A stretch of 64,000 bases of DNA from Sphingobacterium populi (GCF_001586775.1 NZ_LQXS01000003.1:1-64000), one strand, 5' to 3'. Counted from the stretch's first letter, positions 52,360 to 62,163 are shown. The notes: generated from the sequence alone by a model not told the origin. Program-made: numbers and translations.

Positions 52360-53379
52360 TTAAATCTTTGTTATTAATGGAAGTGCTACTCGGAATATTT
52401 GTTCATTTTCTTCTATTCGAACCGACTTATCTGTCAGATTTCGATACCGTTCGGTGATGATCGACAAGCCTAGCTTGTTGGATTCAACGAAAGAATTGCG
52501 CGGTTGCAGATTATTCTCTACCACCAAATAATCCGAATTGCTGAAGATCTTAATGTGCAGTGGGCGAGCTTCCGAAGCTTCGTTATGCTTTACCGCATTC
52601 TCCAATAACAATTGCAGACACAGCGGCACCACAAACTTCTGCTCTTGTTCCAATCCGGCTGCTATTTCGTAGGTCAATGCGCCTTCAAAACGGATCTGCA
52701 AAAGATATAGAAAATCTTTGCCCGTTGCCAATTCTTCTCGTAATGGCACCAAATCCTTGTCTTTTTGACTCAACATACTCCGATAAATAGCCGATAAGCT
52801 ATTCGTATAGCGAAAAGCCTTCGCTGCATCTTCCTCAATTAGGCCACTCAGGACATTTAAGCTGTTAAATAAGAAATGTGGATCAATCTGGTTTTTAAGA
52901 TGAATAAATTTTGTTTCCGAAAGACTCGACTTTGCTTTTTCTGTCGTGATCTGTGCATCCTTCAATGCCTTTAATGCATTGAAAGCATAAAAAATGCCGC
53001 CAGTAACTAATGCGATGGCTGCACTTAATAGATAAAACTGCAACGATTCTTCCTGCAAGAATGCCACAGGTCGATAGTTCGATTCGCGCCCGAAAATTAA
53101 AAAACGAATGAGGAAAAGTACTACAGCAGTAACAACCGGACTTGCACAGAGATACACAAAGAAACGATGCCATCTCTTTTCAAGGTACCTTTGCAGTGCT
53201 ATCGCAAAATTTTTATTGATTAAGTACAATGATGTACTCAGGAATAGAGTGAATGCTAACCATTCTATCGGAATGCTGGAGATATTGCATCCGCATTCCT
53301 GCATCGAAATAATCAGCATAATCACCAATCCGAAGAGTAATGATATCAATAGATCGGGAACTAATTTTCGGGCGTTCAC
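52360..53379 (-). CDS. LytS-like sensor histidine kinase
   Basis: A 339-residue membrane kinase. Four hydrophobic helices (about residues 8-25, 38-55, 70-95, 108-130) are followed by a His_kinase domain in which KNQIDPHFLFNSLNVLSGL carries the phosphorylated His, and by an ATPase part with LLLENAVKHN (N box) and a degenerate G2 region (KLGLSIITERYRNL). There is no periplasmic sensor domain, so the signal may be sensed within the membrane. It is cotranscribed with the response regulator. Confidence 0.93.
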   Translation of the reverse strand: MNARKLVPDLLISLLFGLVIMLIISMQECGCNISSIPIEWLAFTLFLSTSLYLINKNFAIALQRYLEKRWHRFFVYLCASPVVTAVVLFLIRFLIFGRESNYRPVAFLQEESLQFYLLSAAIALVTGGIFYAFNALKALKDAQITTEKAKSSLSETKFIHLKNQIDPHFLFNSLNVLSGLIEEDAAKAFRYTNSLSAIYRSMLSQKDKDLVPLREELATGKDFLYLLQIRFEGALTYEIAAGLEQEQKFVVPLCLQLLLENAVKHNEASEARPLHIKIFSNSDYLVVENNLQPRNSFVESNKLGLSIITERYRNLTDKSVRIEENEQIFRVALPLITKI

Positions 53380-53395
53380 AGTAGGTTTTTGTAAT

Positions 53396-54013
53396 CTAAG
53401 GTTGTTTTTGAATCATTGCTTCGGCTCTGTCTCTGCCCCAAGTTGGGTAGAAAAGCTCTCTGTGCTGATCGTTCTCGTATAAAGATAAGGCTTTCTGCAA
53501 GTCTTTATACTCTTTGTCGCTGTTGCCACCCATAAACTTTTTGGTTTGTATCTGAAATTCCGCTAATCCAGCGATCGCTCTGGGATTTTCAGAGTCAGCT
53601 TTCACCGCTTGCTGATAGGTGTTGATGATCTTCGGAGATAATTTCTGTCCTAAATTCATCGGATCGGCCGCCAATTCCGACGTGAGCGCTAAGGCTTCTA
53701 GTACCAGCCATTCCGATGAAGCACCAACAGTCCTTTTTTGCGTGATAATGGTATTCCCTCGTTGTAGTAATTGCGTTCTTTGTGTGGCATCTTCGACACG
53801 GAATGATTCTGTAATCAGGATCAGCGCTTGATAATAGGCCGGAAGCCATTGTGTTTTTTCTGCTGCCGCAATACGTTCTAATTTTGCGGCAGCTTCTGTG
53901 CTGTTGCCTGCTTCCCAAAGTTGCAATGCTTCGCTCATGGCTTTTTCATAAGCAGTTTGTGCAAAGCTGCCATAGCTGTAAAAAGTGAACAGGATAATAA
54001 ATAGTGCTTTCAT
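53396..54013 (-). CDS. Exported TPR-like protein
   Basis: A 205-residue protein with a signal peptide (cleavage near GSFAQ) and three to four weak helical hairpin repeats (for example EALQLWEAGNSTEAAAKLERI and IAGLAEFQIQTKK) that resemble TPRs. It is probably periplasmic and likely a protein-interaction module. It sits between the TonB receptor gene and the two-component genes on the same strand, with 16 bp to the kinase gene, so it may link the receptor to signalling. Function not known. Confidence 0.72.
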   Translation of the reverse strand: MKALFIILFTFYSYGSFAQTAYEKAMSEALQLWEAGNSTEAAAKLERIAAAEKTQWLPAYYQALILITESFRVEDATQRTQLLQRGNTIITQKRTVGASSEWLVLEALALTSELAADPMNLGQKLSPKIINTYQQAVKADSENPRAIAGLAEFQIQTKKFMGGNSDKEYKDLQKALSLYENDQHRELFYPTWGRDRAEAMIQKQP

Positions 54014-54132
54014 GTTTTGTGACTGATTAAGGTTTCATTTATTTGTTATCGAAAATTAGGGACACTTTTCGCGATGGCGAAAATTATCGTAATGAACTGT
54101 CGAATTCTTGGGATGAGTTGTAAAATTGAACG

Positions 54133-56295
54133 TTACAAATTGTCCAATTGGTTGTCTTTTTTGTTTCGGCTGATTGTCCAGAAGAATCCGACAAAGACAA
54201 ATCTTTTGGCAGTAGGCATCATCGCTTGCCGATCGAAGATGCCAGCGGTATTTCTGTTTTGTGCGTATTGATAACCGTATATGGGCTCATTTCCCAATAC
54301 ATTAGATACCGCGATGTGAATAATCTTCTGCGGCGTTATCAAATACGACCAATTTATGGATAAGGTATTAATCGGTTTGGTAAATTCTTGAACATAACCA
54401 GTTTGGTTCGGGTCGTGATACGGGCGGCCAGCGGTGATTGCGTTCGTGATGCCAACTTGAGATCGTATGGAACTGATCCAGTATTTCGCGACCAGCGAGC
54501 CGTAATGCTCGGCGACATAAGGTGGTTGTACCGCGAACGCATAATCTCGTTCCCACTTGCGGGCATGTGTCCAAGAATAAGAAATCCAATATTGCAAATT
54601 CCGAATAGAAAGGTTGTCTCGCCAAAATACATCGAGTCCATTAACAGAGCCATTTCCATCTGTGTTATATGCTTGAGCAATGTTGGGATCTGCGCGCTCG
54701 AAACGCACGAGTTGCGCGTACGATTTGTGAAATAGTTCCAGTCGAAGCTGTTTGCCCACAGCGGCGTAGCTGTATTGTAATATGAGATGATTCGCCTTTT
54801 GCCAAGGAAGGTCGGGTTGGAATTTTTGTACTTCTTCGGTTGGTTGCTGATGAAAAATGCCGTACGATAAGGATGCGGTTTGTTGTTTATCCAACTGAAA
54901 ACTTAATGCGGCGCGCGGGTCAAAAAAAGATACCGCTTGCGTATTAAGTGTGTAGCGCATTCCCGCGTCCAGATACCATTTCGGGAATATTCGATAAGAC
55001 AGTTCACCATACCCAGCTGCTAGGTGATTGGTAAAGCCATATTTTGGTGTGGTGAATGATCCAAAGGAAACCTTCTCGAGATAGTTTTGGAAAAAGTAAT
55101 CTAGGCCAAAGAAATAGCGGAAGGTATTGTTTACGGACTTAGACCATTTGTTTTTGATGTGTAAATCGGTTGTTTTATTAGGGATCTGTAATGTGTCCAC
55201 GGTCGAGGTTCGTTGCATGTATCCTGCGCCAAGGCCAAGATCCCATTTCCAGTTGTTGGGCAAATAACGCGTATAGCTCGCGTTCGTATAAAGATTATTG
55301 GATTGTACATGGATTTCCACATCGCGGCCAAAATCGACTTGGTAATCTCGAAAACCGACTCTTTCTCCGGCAAAAGAAGCATATACATTAAGCGCATGCT
55401 TTTCGGAACGCTGCCGAACGACAGCTTCGCCACTCCATTGCTCATAAGGATGCGTCCAATCAATATTTTGCGAGAATACTTTCGTAAATGGCTTTAGGGA
55501 AATATAGTTTGTATTGATGCTGACAGATGTTTTTCCCTTTCGGCTGGTGTGTCCTGCCGCCAGTCCCAAGGCGGATACAGAAAGATCTGTTTTGGCATCT
55601 TCGGGTTCTGGAGATGTCTTGAGGTTTAGGATGCTGGAAAGCGCATTGCCAAATTCGGCAGAATAAGCTCCTGTAGAAAAGTTTGTGCCTTGAAATAGCA
55701 TAGGAGAGAAGCGCCCGCGTACTGGCAGATTATTCCCGGATATCGTATAAGGTTGTCCAACGCGAATGCCATTGATATAGGTTTGTGTTTCATGCGGATC
55801 GCCACCTCGTACCATTAATCGTCCATTTTCGCCAGCTACTTGCGCTCCGGGCAAGGTTTGCAAAGCGGCAATAATATTGCCCATGCTGCCTGCTGTAGAT
55901 ACAATATCCAATGCACTTAGCGCTGCATTTGCTTGATTCCCAATCCGAAATTCTCCTGCTTTTACCACCACTTCTGGGATGATGTGCTGATCTTCAATTA
56001 AGGTAATAATGAGCGATTCTGATAATGGGATTTGAAGCCAAATAGATTTTGCTAGAAATCCCATAGCCGTCACCTGAAGTAAAATAGAATCCTTTTGTGA
56101 ACTAGAAAAGCTAAAATGACCATTACGATCTGTAGTTGCACCATCATAGCTGCCATCAATAAAGACATTAGCGCCGGCAATACCCGCTTTTTCAGTATTC
56201 TGAACAAAACCTTGTACAATCTGGGGTGAGGTGCTTTCTTGCGAATACGCAAGAAGGGCTAGAGAAAGATAAATGAAAATAAATAAGTACCGCAT
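54133..56295 (-). CDS. TonB-dependent outer-membrane receptor
   Basis: A 720-residue receptor. After a signal peptide comes a CarboxypepD_reg-like domain (about 22-100, VQGFVQNTEKAGIAGANVFIDG, by position), then a plug domain (ALDIVSTAGSMGNIIAALQTLPGAQ, MVRGGDPHETQTYINGI) and a 22-strand barrel ending with FVGFFWTI near residue 708. It imports a bulky ligand using TonB energy. No SusD partner is adjacent, so it is not a SusC-type glycan importer; siderophore, metal or peptide uptake is possible. Confidence 0.92.
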   Translation of the reverse strand: MRYLFIFIYLSLALLAYSQESTSPQIVQGFVQNTEKAGIAGANVFIDGSYDGATTDRNGHFSFSSSQKDSILLQVTAMGFLAKSIWLQIPLSESLIITLIEDQHIIPEVVVKAGEFRIGNQANAALSALDIVSTAGSMGNIIAALQTLPGAQVAGENGRLMVRGGDPHETQTYINGIRVGQPYTISGNNLPVRGRFSPMLFQGTNFSTGAYSAEFGNALSSILNLKTSPEPEDAKTDLSVSALGLAAGHTSRKGKTSVSINTNYISLKPFTKVFSQNIDWTHPYEQWSGEAVVRQRSEKHALNVYASFAGERVGFRDYQVDFGRDVEIHVQSNNLYTNASYTRYLPNNWKWDLGLGAGYMQRTSTVDTLQIPNKTTDLHIKNKWSKSVNNTFRYFFGLDYFFQNYLEKVSFGSFTTPKYGFTNHLAAGYGELSYRIFPKWYLDAGMRYTLNTQAVSFFDPRAALSFQLDKQQTASLSYGIFHQQPTEEVQKFQPDLPWQKANHLILQYSYAAVGKQLRLELFHKSYAQLVRFERADPNIAQAYNTDGNGSVNGLDVFWRDNLSIRNLQYWISYSWTHARKWERDYAFAVQPPYVAEHYGSLVAKYWISSIRSQVGITNAITAGRPYHDPNQTGYVQEFTKPINTLSINWSYLITPQKIIHIAVSNVLGNEPIYGYQYAQNRNTAGIFDRQAMMPTAKRFVFVGFFWTISRNKKDNQLDNL

Positions 56296-56434
56296 AGTGC
56301 ATCGTTTCGACCGAAAGTAGTCGGCGATGCGATGCGCAACAAGTAAATGTCGATGAACTGTTTATTTTACGATATGAGTTGCAAAAACAGCTATTTAAGT
56401 GAAAACGACTATGAATAAGGAATACTAAAGCCGG

Positions 56435-57352
56435 CTAGAACAATAGTACGCTGACGATCGGAACTAGGATTAGCGATACAATGGAGGAAATTCCTACCAG
56501 CAAGGCGGCGTTTTCTTCCTCTGTCTCTAAAAAGGAGGCAAATACCACCAGATTGGCAGCAATCGGAAAGCTGGCCATCAACAACATCAACATCGACTGA
56601 TCATCATCCAATACGCCAACCCACTGCGCTTCAGCGAAAACAAAAAGGCCTAAGATGATTGCGCCAGCTACATAGCGCAAACCTAAGATCTTACTGAACG
56701 TGGCGTAAGCTACCTTTTTATAGTCAATACCACCGAGTGTAACGCCGATAATGAGCATGCCCAAAGCAGAAACGATCCAGCTAATTATATTTCCGACTGG
56801 TTCGACACTTTCAGGGAGTTCTACTGAAAACAAGTTGAGCCCAATCGCGACAATACATGCATATACAGCCGGAATTTGAAATACTTTTTTGACAGCTTCT
56901 TTGGTCGGCACATCTTTAGTGCGCGACATCAGGAAAAATCCCACCGTGTCGCCATACAATGCATTGCCGACATACGCCGAGATAATCAATGGCATTTGCT
57001 CCTCGCCAAATAATGCCATCACGACGGGTATGCCAAACCAGCCGATATTGTAGTAAGAAAAAGATCCCTTTAAAAGGCTGCCATCATATTCCGAACCAAA
57101 GCTGCGCTTGGCGATTATCGCGGGAATATTCATCGCTAGCGCTAGCAAAAAGATCATGGAGCCGGATACCGCTGTTTCGGCAAGATCTGCCTTCAACAGA
57201 TTCTCAATGATCAAAATCGGAATCAATGCGAAAAGCAGTACCTTGGAAATCCACTTGCTCTTCAAATTCCATTTGGCGTGTGCTAACCAGCCTATGAGGA
57301 TAAACCCATAGAGCGGCAGTACACGAGTCGCCAGTTCATTAATGATATCCAT
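56435..57352 (-). CDS. AEC family transporter
   Basis: A 305-residue inner-membrane protein with about ten hydrophobic helices in two five-helix halves, matching the auxin efflux carrier (AEC) family. GWFGIPVVMALFGEE near residue 103-117 is the typical motif of the first half. Bacterial AEC proteins move dicarboxylates or amino-acid-like anions; the substrate here is not predictable. It overlaps the FAD protein gene by 14 bp on the same strand, so they are coupled. Confidence 0.9.
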   Translation of the reverse strand: MDIINELATRVLPLYGFILIGWLAHAKWNLKSKWISKVLLFALIPILIIENLLKADLAETAVSGSMIFLLALAMNIPAIIAKRSFGSEYDGSLLKGSFSYYNIGWFGIPVVMALFGEEQMPLIISAYVGNALYGDTVGFFLMSRTKDVPTKEAVKKVFQIPAVYACIVAIGLNLFSVELPESVEPVGNIISWIVSALGMLIIGVTLGGIDYKKVAYATFSKILGLRYVAGAIILGLFVFAEAQWVGVLDDDQSMLMLLMASFPIAANLVVFASFLETEEENAALLVGISSIVSLILVPIVSVLLF

Positions 57353-58874
57353 GACCGAGTTGTAAAAGTAAATCGTTGGTTAGTAGATCTGCTTGTTCAA
57401 CGTTGAACCAAAGTGAATTAATGTCTAGTTGTGCGCCTGCAAGCTGATGGCCGATTACATAGAAAGGTGATAGTTCATTCCGGGAGGAAGTCCATACGCG
57501 CATAGTGTTCAAATCTGCTAATATGCCGGCAATAGGATGCTGTTCGATGTATTTTTTTGCAAGCAAATCTGGCCAAATAGGTTGGTCTTGCATCTTTTCG
57601 ATATCGCTGGAGGGTCCAGAAGCATTGATGACATAATCTGCTTCGTGCGTCTTACCATCTTGCTGTTTGAGAATAAACCGATCACCCTTCCACTCAATGT
57701 CGTCGGTATGCGCAATGATTTCTAACTGCCCAGAACGTAAAATATTGCGGATCTTGATCGCATTCTCCAGCGGAATAGCGTGCCGGTTGATATCGAAATG
57801 AGGTTTTACCCATTTGCCAAAAAGCATTTTTTGATCCGGTGGGAGCAAACGCCAGATGCTGTAGGAGTCTTCTCGCAAGGAATATAATATCGTTTGAAAA
57901 ATATTGCCGTCGCCCGTCGCTTCCTGAATATCTTTTTCCAACAAGGTTAACTGATCCTTGTTGATGCGGTCTTCGTTGCTCCAATCAACTTGTTGTTGGA
58001 GTGCACTTTCAACTTCCGAACGGAAAAGTCGGATAAGATCAATGATGCGGAGTGTTCTCTGCTGTTGGCGAATGATGCTACGAATGCTAGACAAAGTCAA
58101 TACTTTTCGTTCGTAGGGCATCTCAGAAGGCGTCTGCACGCGAGGCAATAGGCCAGTGAGTGAGAAAAATTGAATCGGCCCTTCATGACCATTATCTACC
58201 AGGGTTATCAACGCATCAATTGCCGTTAGGCTGCTGCCCACGATACTTACACGCGCCTGCTTGTCTTTAATCTCTCGTAGCAATCGGCTAGTAGGCCAAG
58301 GTGAGCAAAAGAAATGATCTGTCGTTTTCAGTTTAGCGAATGTAGAGGATTCGGGATTCCCTGTCGCTAGTATCACGAAGTCAAATGGTAATTGGCGTTC
58401 GTCGGCGGTATGTAGTACGACATTATTTCGATCGATTACATCTGCGGCGACTACTTCCGTTGATTCCGTTTGGATTTCAATGCCTTTATCAGCTCCCCAG
58501 GTTCGGTATGTGTCAAACATAGTCTGTACATAATTTCCGTATAACATGCGCGGTGGATAGCTGTCTGGGTGTGTACTTACCTGCGGATAATTATCTTCGA
58601 TCCACTCACTATTTTGGTGCATCCATTGCACGAAATGCATGCGTTCTTTTGGGAAAATACCCATGAGACCGGCTTTCGTATTGAGGAGATGACCTTGTTG
58701 TTCGGTGCCAAACGCCAATCCATCACCAAATTCCTTCCTTTTTTCAAACAATGTGATGGAAATAGGGAAGGGATTTCCTTGTGTGACGTGTTTTTGCACC
58801 AGTTGGATGAAGCAGGCTACACCACTAGCTCCTGAGCCAACGATAGCAATGTTTTTAGGTAGATGTTTGACCAT
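57339..58874 (-). CDS. FAD/NAD(P)-binding protein (NAD_binding_9 type)
   Basis: A 511-residue protein of the FAD/NAD(P)-binding PF13454 type. The NIAIVGSGASGVACF dinucleotide loop at about 8-22 and the GLAFGTEQQGHLLNTKAGLMG stretch (about 52-72, by position) characterise the family. An ATGNPESS motif follows near 170. These proteins are predicted oxidoreductases, often near siderophore or amino-acid genes; the substrate is unknown. It is followed by the AEC transporter gene, which may import or export its substrate or product. Confidence 0.86.
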   Translation of the reverse strand: MVKHLPKNIAIVGSGASGVACFIQLVQKHVTQGNPFPISITLFEKRKEFGDGLAFGTEQQGHLLNTKAGLMGIFPKERMHFVQWMHQNSEWIEDNYPQVSTHPDSYPPRMLYGNYVQTMFDTYRTWGADKGIEIQTESTEVVAADVIDRNNVVLHTADERQLPFDFVILATGNPESSTFAKLKTTDHFFCSPWPTSRLLREIKDKQARVSIVGSSLTAIDALITLVDNGHEGPIQFFSLTGLLPRVQTPSEMPYERKVLTLSSIRSIIRQQQRTLRIIDLIRLFRSEVESALQQQVDWSNEDRINKDQLTLLEKDIQEATGDGNIFQTILYSLREDSYSIWRLLPPDQKMLFGKWVKPHFDINRHAIPLENAIKIRNILRSGQLEIIAHTDDIEWKGDRFILKQQDGKTHEADYVINASGPSSDIEKMQDQPIWPDLLAKKYIEQHPIAGILADLNTMRVWTSSRNELSPFYVIGHQLAGAQLDINSLWFNVEQADLLTNDLLLQLGHGYH

Positions 58875-58911
58875 ATAACTACCTAAACAGGAATTAGTAG
58901 CGATTGTTTAG

Positions 58912-59868
58912 TTATGCCAGTTGTTGCACAATGTTTTTAGTAGGTCCGGGATTACTCATCGTATAGAAATGTAGTACGGGCGCACCAAAGGCAATGAGTT
59001 CACGGCATTGTTGTACTAGCCATTCTTCTCCTACTTTTCTCACGTCCGCATTGTTTTTGCAACTTTCAACCGCGTCGGACAGTTCTTCGGGTATATCGAG
59101 ATGAAATATGCGCGGCAACGTGATCAGCTGTTTTTTGGTAGTTAAGGGTTTCAAGCCAGGAATGATAGGCACATGGATATCATGCTCACGGCATTTGGTG
59201 ACAAATTCTTTATAACGCTCCACGTTGAAAAACATTTGAGTTACAATAAATTCTGCGCCCATATCTACCTTTTTTTTCAACCATTTGAAATCGGTCTGCG
59301 CGTTTGGTGCTTCGAAATGCTTTTCAGGATAACCTGCTACACCAATGCAGAAATCTGTTTTTGATGAAGTCATAATATCCTCATGCAGGTATTTGCCATT
59401 ATTCATATCCTTCACTTGCTGCAATAGATCTGTCGCATAAGCATGGCCACCTTCTGTAGGAATAAAATCAGCATCGCCTTTACGCGCATCTCCTCTTAAA
59501 ACGAGTACATTGTCGATTCCAAGAAAATCCAAATCAATTAAGGCATTTTCCGTTTCTTCTTTGGTAAACCCACCACAAATCAAATGCGGCACCGCATCCA
59601 CCTTGTATTTGTTCATAATGGCCGCGCAAATAGCTACCGTGCCTGGGCGTTTACGATAAGAAACGCGCTCTAACAAGCCGTTCGGATGTTGTTTGTACAA
59701 GTAATCTTCCCGATGATAAGTCACGTCGATAAAAGGCGGGTTGAATTCCATGAGTTCATCCATCGTTTGGAAGATGTTTTGAATTCCCTGACCTTTGGCA
59801 GGGGGTAGCAACTCAAACGAAAACAAGGTTTTTCCTTGTGCATTCTTGATATGATCAATGATCTTCAT
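58912..59868 (-). CDS. metF: Methylenetetrahydrofolate reductase
   Basis: A 318-residue FAD enzyme that reduces 5,10-methylene-THF to 5-methyl-THF for methionine synthesis. The FSFELLPPAKG strand at about 16-26 holds the catalytic Glu, DVTYHRED at about 48-55 and VLRGDARKGD near 125 form the flavin site, and VTQMFFN near 210 is conserved. Its leader carries a SAM-I riboswitch, so expression should fall when S-adenosylmethionine is plentiful. The MTHF reductase is alone; metH/metE lie elsewhere. Confidence 0.96.
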   Translation of the reverse strand: MKIIDHIKNAQGKTLFSFELLPPAKGQGIQNIFQTMDELMEFNPPFIDVTYHREDYLYKQHPNGLLERVSYRKRPGTVAICAAIMNKYKVDAVPHLICGGFTKEETENALIDLDFLGIDNVLVLRGDARKGDADFIPTEGGHAYATDLLQQVKDMNNGKYLHEDIMTSSKTDFCIGVAGYPEKHFEAPNAQTDFKWLKKKVDMGAEFIVTQMFFNVERYKEFVTKCREHDIHVPIIPGLKPLTTKKQLITLPRIFHLDIPEELSDAVESCKNNADVRKVGEEWLVQQCRELIAFGAPVLHFYTMSNPGPTKNIVQQLA

Positions 59869-59929
59869 ATGTATCTGTTTCTTGAATGGAAGGCTTGCAG
59901 AGAAGAGGTGCTGGTAATTGCTCCAGTTC

Positions 59930-60033
59930 GCTTATCATTCCCTTCGTTGTGAACGGGTAGATTGTAGCACCTTGACGTGTGTCAGGTTGCTAAGGCGTCT
60001 GCGGGTCTAATCCCTCAGCCTTTCTCTATAAGC
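59930..60033 (-). ncRNA. SAM-I riboswitch (S-box leader) of metF
   Basis: The minus strand has the S-box core in order: P1 5' strand GCTTAT (60033-60028), AGAGAAAGGCTGAGGGA with the kink-turn, GACCC, GCAGACGCC, the conserved GCAACC, AAGGTGCTA in P4 and the closing GATAAGC that pairs with P1. It lies 62 nt before the metF start, and its 5' end is just downstream of the promoter at 60039-60069. A CTGG/CCAG hairpin between it and metF may form part of the expression platform; no clear T-tract follows, so control may be on translation. Confidence 0.92.
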
Positions 60034-60233
60034 AATCACAAATATGGGAAAACAGTGTGGGATAACAAAATGCAGAAGGATTTAAATTAATTAACTTCAT
60101 TGTTTATCCAGGTCAAAACTATGTTGCAATTTGCTGCGAAGCTGGTGCAAGACACCGCTCCTAAGTACTTTAATGGAAGATTACGAGTTTTGAATTTTCT
60201 GAATTATCAGACTATTTAGTACATTCGTGCAGA
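60034..60233. other. Intergenic region between metF leader and UDP-hexose dehydrogenase gene
   Basis: With the riboswitch and its promoter this completes the 365-bp gap between divergent genes. Apart from the metF promoter no structured element is evident; TTTG at 60189-60192 has no well-spaced -7 partner. Confidence 0.45.
60039..60069 (-). promoter_or_regulatory. Bacteroidota-type promoter of the metF riboswitch
   Basis: On the minus strand TTTG (60069-60066) and CATATTTG (60046-60039, one mismatch to TAnnTTTG) are separated by 19 bp. This is the same spacing as the gcvH promoter. The riboswitch P1 stem begins 6 bp downstream, consistent with a start site near 60033. Confidence 0.7.
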
Positions 60234-61526
60234 ATGAAGAAAATAGCCGTTATCGGACAAGGATACGTTGGGTTGCCTCTAGCGTTGGCGTTTGCTTCGC
60301 ACACGCAAGTAATTGGATTTGATATCGATGAATTGCGCGTCGGCGAGCTGAATGCGGGCATTGATCGGACTAAAGAAGCAGATTCAGGGATCCTAAGTTC
60401 GGCTCTTCTGTTTTGGAACAACTCAGATGGTGATAAAGGTTATAAAGCTTCATTTGCACTCGAGGATCTTCGTTCATGTTCGATCTATATTGTTACGGTA
60501 CCTACGCCCATCGACTCATTTAATGCGCCGGATCTTAAACCACTACATGCGGCCACCCGTATGTTGGGCAAAGTTTTAAAAAAGGGTGATATCGTTATTT
60601 ACGAATCGACGGTATATCCAGGTTGTACAGAAGAAGATTGTGTGCCGATACTGGAACAGGAATCTGGATTAATATTCAATCAAGACTTTTTTGCGGGATA
60701 TTCACCAGAGCGCATTAATCCGGGAGACAAGATCAATACATTGGCTACGATTGTAAAAGTAACCTCGGGTTCTACGCCAGCTATAGCAGAAGAAATAGAT
60801 CAGCTTTATCAGAATATCATTCTTGCGGGTACGCACAAGGCGCCGAGTATCAAGGTGGCGGAAGCATCCAAAGCGATTGAAAATGCGCAGCGAGACGTGA
60901 ACATATCTTTTGTCAACGAATTAGCGTTGATTTTCGATCGAGTAGGTATTGATACACAAGATGTATTGGCGGCAGCAGGCACTAAGTTCAATTTTCTGCC
61001 ATACAAACCCGGTTTAGTTGGCGGGCACTGTATATCGGTAGATCCTTATTATCTAGCTCACAAAGCAGTACAATTAGGTTATCATCCAAATGTGATTCTT
61101 TCTGGCCGCCGTGTCAATGATTCTGTTGCAGAGTTTATCGCTTCCAAGGTGGTCAAGCTCATGATTCAAAAAGATATTGCGGTAAAGGGAGCTAAAGCGC
61201 TCATCTTAGGAATCACGTTTAAGGAAAACTGTCCAGATATAAGGAATACGAAGGTTAAGGATTTGCATGCTGCCTTGGAAGATTACGGTGTAAAAGCTGA
61301 TGTTGTCGATCCTTGGGCGAATGCTGAAGAAGTGGCGCATGAATATGGTTTACGATTAAAAACTGTGGACGAAGCAATGCAATCTGGAGGTTATGATACC
61401 GTGATAATGGCGGTGTCGCATCAAGAATTTTTAAAAATGGATTTGACGAGTTTCTGTAAAGAGTGTGTGGTCGTTTTCGATATTAAAGGAGTGCTAGATA
61501 GGGCTATCGTAGATGCTCGGCTCTAA
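60234..61526 (+). CDS. UDP-hexose(amine) 6-dehydrogenase, WbpO/TviB type
   Basis: A 430-residue NAD-dependent enzyme that oxidises C6 of a UDP-sugar twice. It begins with GQGYVGLPLALAFA (NAD loop at about 6-19), has TVPTPID and YSPERINPGD, and the catalytic Cys in GLVGGHCISVDPYYLA near residue 265. The sequence belongs to the UDP-GlcNAc/GalNAc dehydrogenase (TviB, WbpA/WbpO) branch rather than UDP-glucose dehydrogenase, so a UDP-N-acetyl-hexosaminuronate is the likely product. It opens the third glycan block. Confidence 0.92.
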   Translation: MKKIAVIGQGYVGLPLALAFASHTQVIGFDIDELRVGELNAGIDRTKEADSGILSSALLFWNNSDGDKGYKASFALEDLRSCSIYIVTVPTPIDSFNAPDLKPLHAATRMLGKVLKKGDIVIYESTVYPGCTEEDCVPILEQESGLIFNQDFFAGYSPERINPGDKINTLATIVKVTSGSTPAIAEEIDQLYQNIILAGTHKAPSIKVAEASKAIENAQRDVNISFVNELALIFDRVGIDTQDVLAAAGTKFNFLPYKPGLVGGHCISVDPYYLAHKAVQLGYHPNVILSGRRVNDSVAEFIASKVVKLMIQKDIAVKGAKALILGITFKENCPDIRNTKVKDLHAALEDYGVKADVVDPWANAEEVAHEYGLRLKTVDEAMQSGGYDTVIMAVSHQEFLKMDLTSFCKECVVVFDIKGVLDRAIVDARL

Positions 61527-61666
61527 TAGGAAGACTGTTAGCCTGCTTGGCATATTTTTTGAAGAATCGGCGCTGTGTGTAGCACCTACCCTTCGACGTA
61601 GTCCAATTGTAGTTTAGGGATATATAAATATATTAAGAAATCATATAATCAGAGCAATCATTCGCT

Positions 61667-62131
61667 ATGGAAAAAAAGAAGAAACAAGACTATAATCCTG
61701 GGCCACGTGTTGGCATTACGTTTTCAACCTTCGATCTACTGCATGCTGGTCACATCATGATGTTGGCAGAAGCAAAAAGACAGTGTGATTATTTAATTTG
61801 TGGTTTGCAAATGGATCCCACATTAGATCGCCCTGAAAAGAATGCACCTACGCAGACTGTAGTAGAGCGCTATATTCAGTTGCGAGGTTGCGAGTATGTA
61901 GACGAAATAGTGCCTTACTCTACAGAGCAAGACTTGGAAGATATCTTAAAATCATTCAAATTGGATGTGCGCATAGTTGGGGATGAGTATGAAGATAAAG
62001 ACTTTACGGGGCGTGCCTACTGCGAGCAGAAAGGGATAGAACTCTATTTTAATAGTCGCGATCACCGTTTCTCCAGTTCGGGTTTGAGGAGAATTGTTGC
62101 AGAAAAAGAAGCTGCAAAAAATAATAAATAA
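61667..62131 (+). CDS. Nucleotidylyltransferase, TagD-like (glycerol-3-phosphate cytidylyltransferase family)
   Basis: A 154-residue enzyme with the HXGH signature in LLHAGHIMML (about residues 25-34) and the second signature near residue 130, FSSSGLRR, matching the family's S-x-S-x-x-R end. Such enzymes make CDP-glycerol or related activated polyols or nucleotide sugars. Here it is placed 32 bp before rmlB, suggesting that an activated glycerol or similar group modifies the same polysaccharide. Its KKKKQDYNPGPR start is basic and non-conserved. Substrate is inferred only from family. Confidence 0.85.
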   Translation: MEKKKKQDYNPGPRVGITFSTFDLLHAGHIMMLAEAKRQCDYLICGLQMDPTLDRPEKNAPTQTVVERYIQLRGCEYVDEIVPYSTEQDLEDILKSFKLDVRIVGDEYEDKDFTGRAYCEQKGIELYFNSRDHRFSSSGLRRIVAEKEAAKNNK

Positions 62132-62163
62132 AAGCAGTATATTACTCTAATTCGAATAGAGCT

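Noticed and set aside
54133-56295. SusC-type glycan importer
   Set aside because: No SusD homologue is adjacent and the protein, at 720 residues, is shorter than SusC proteins.
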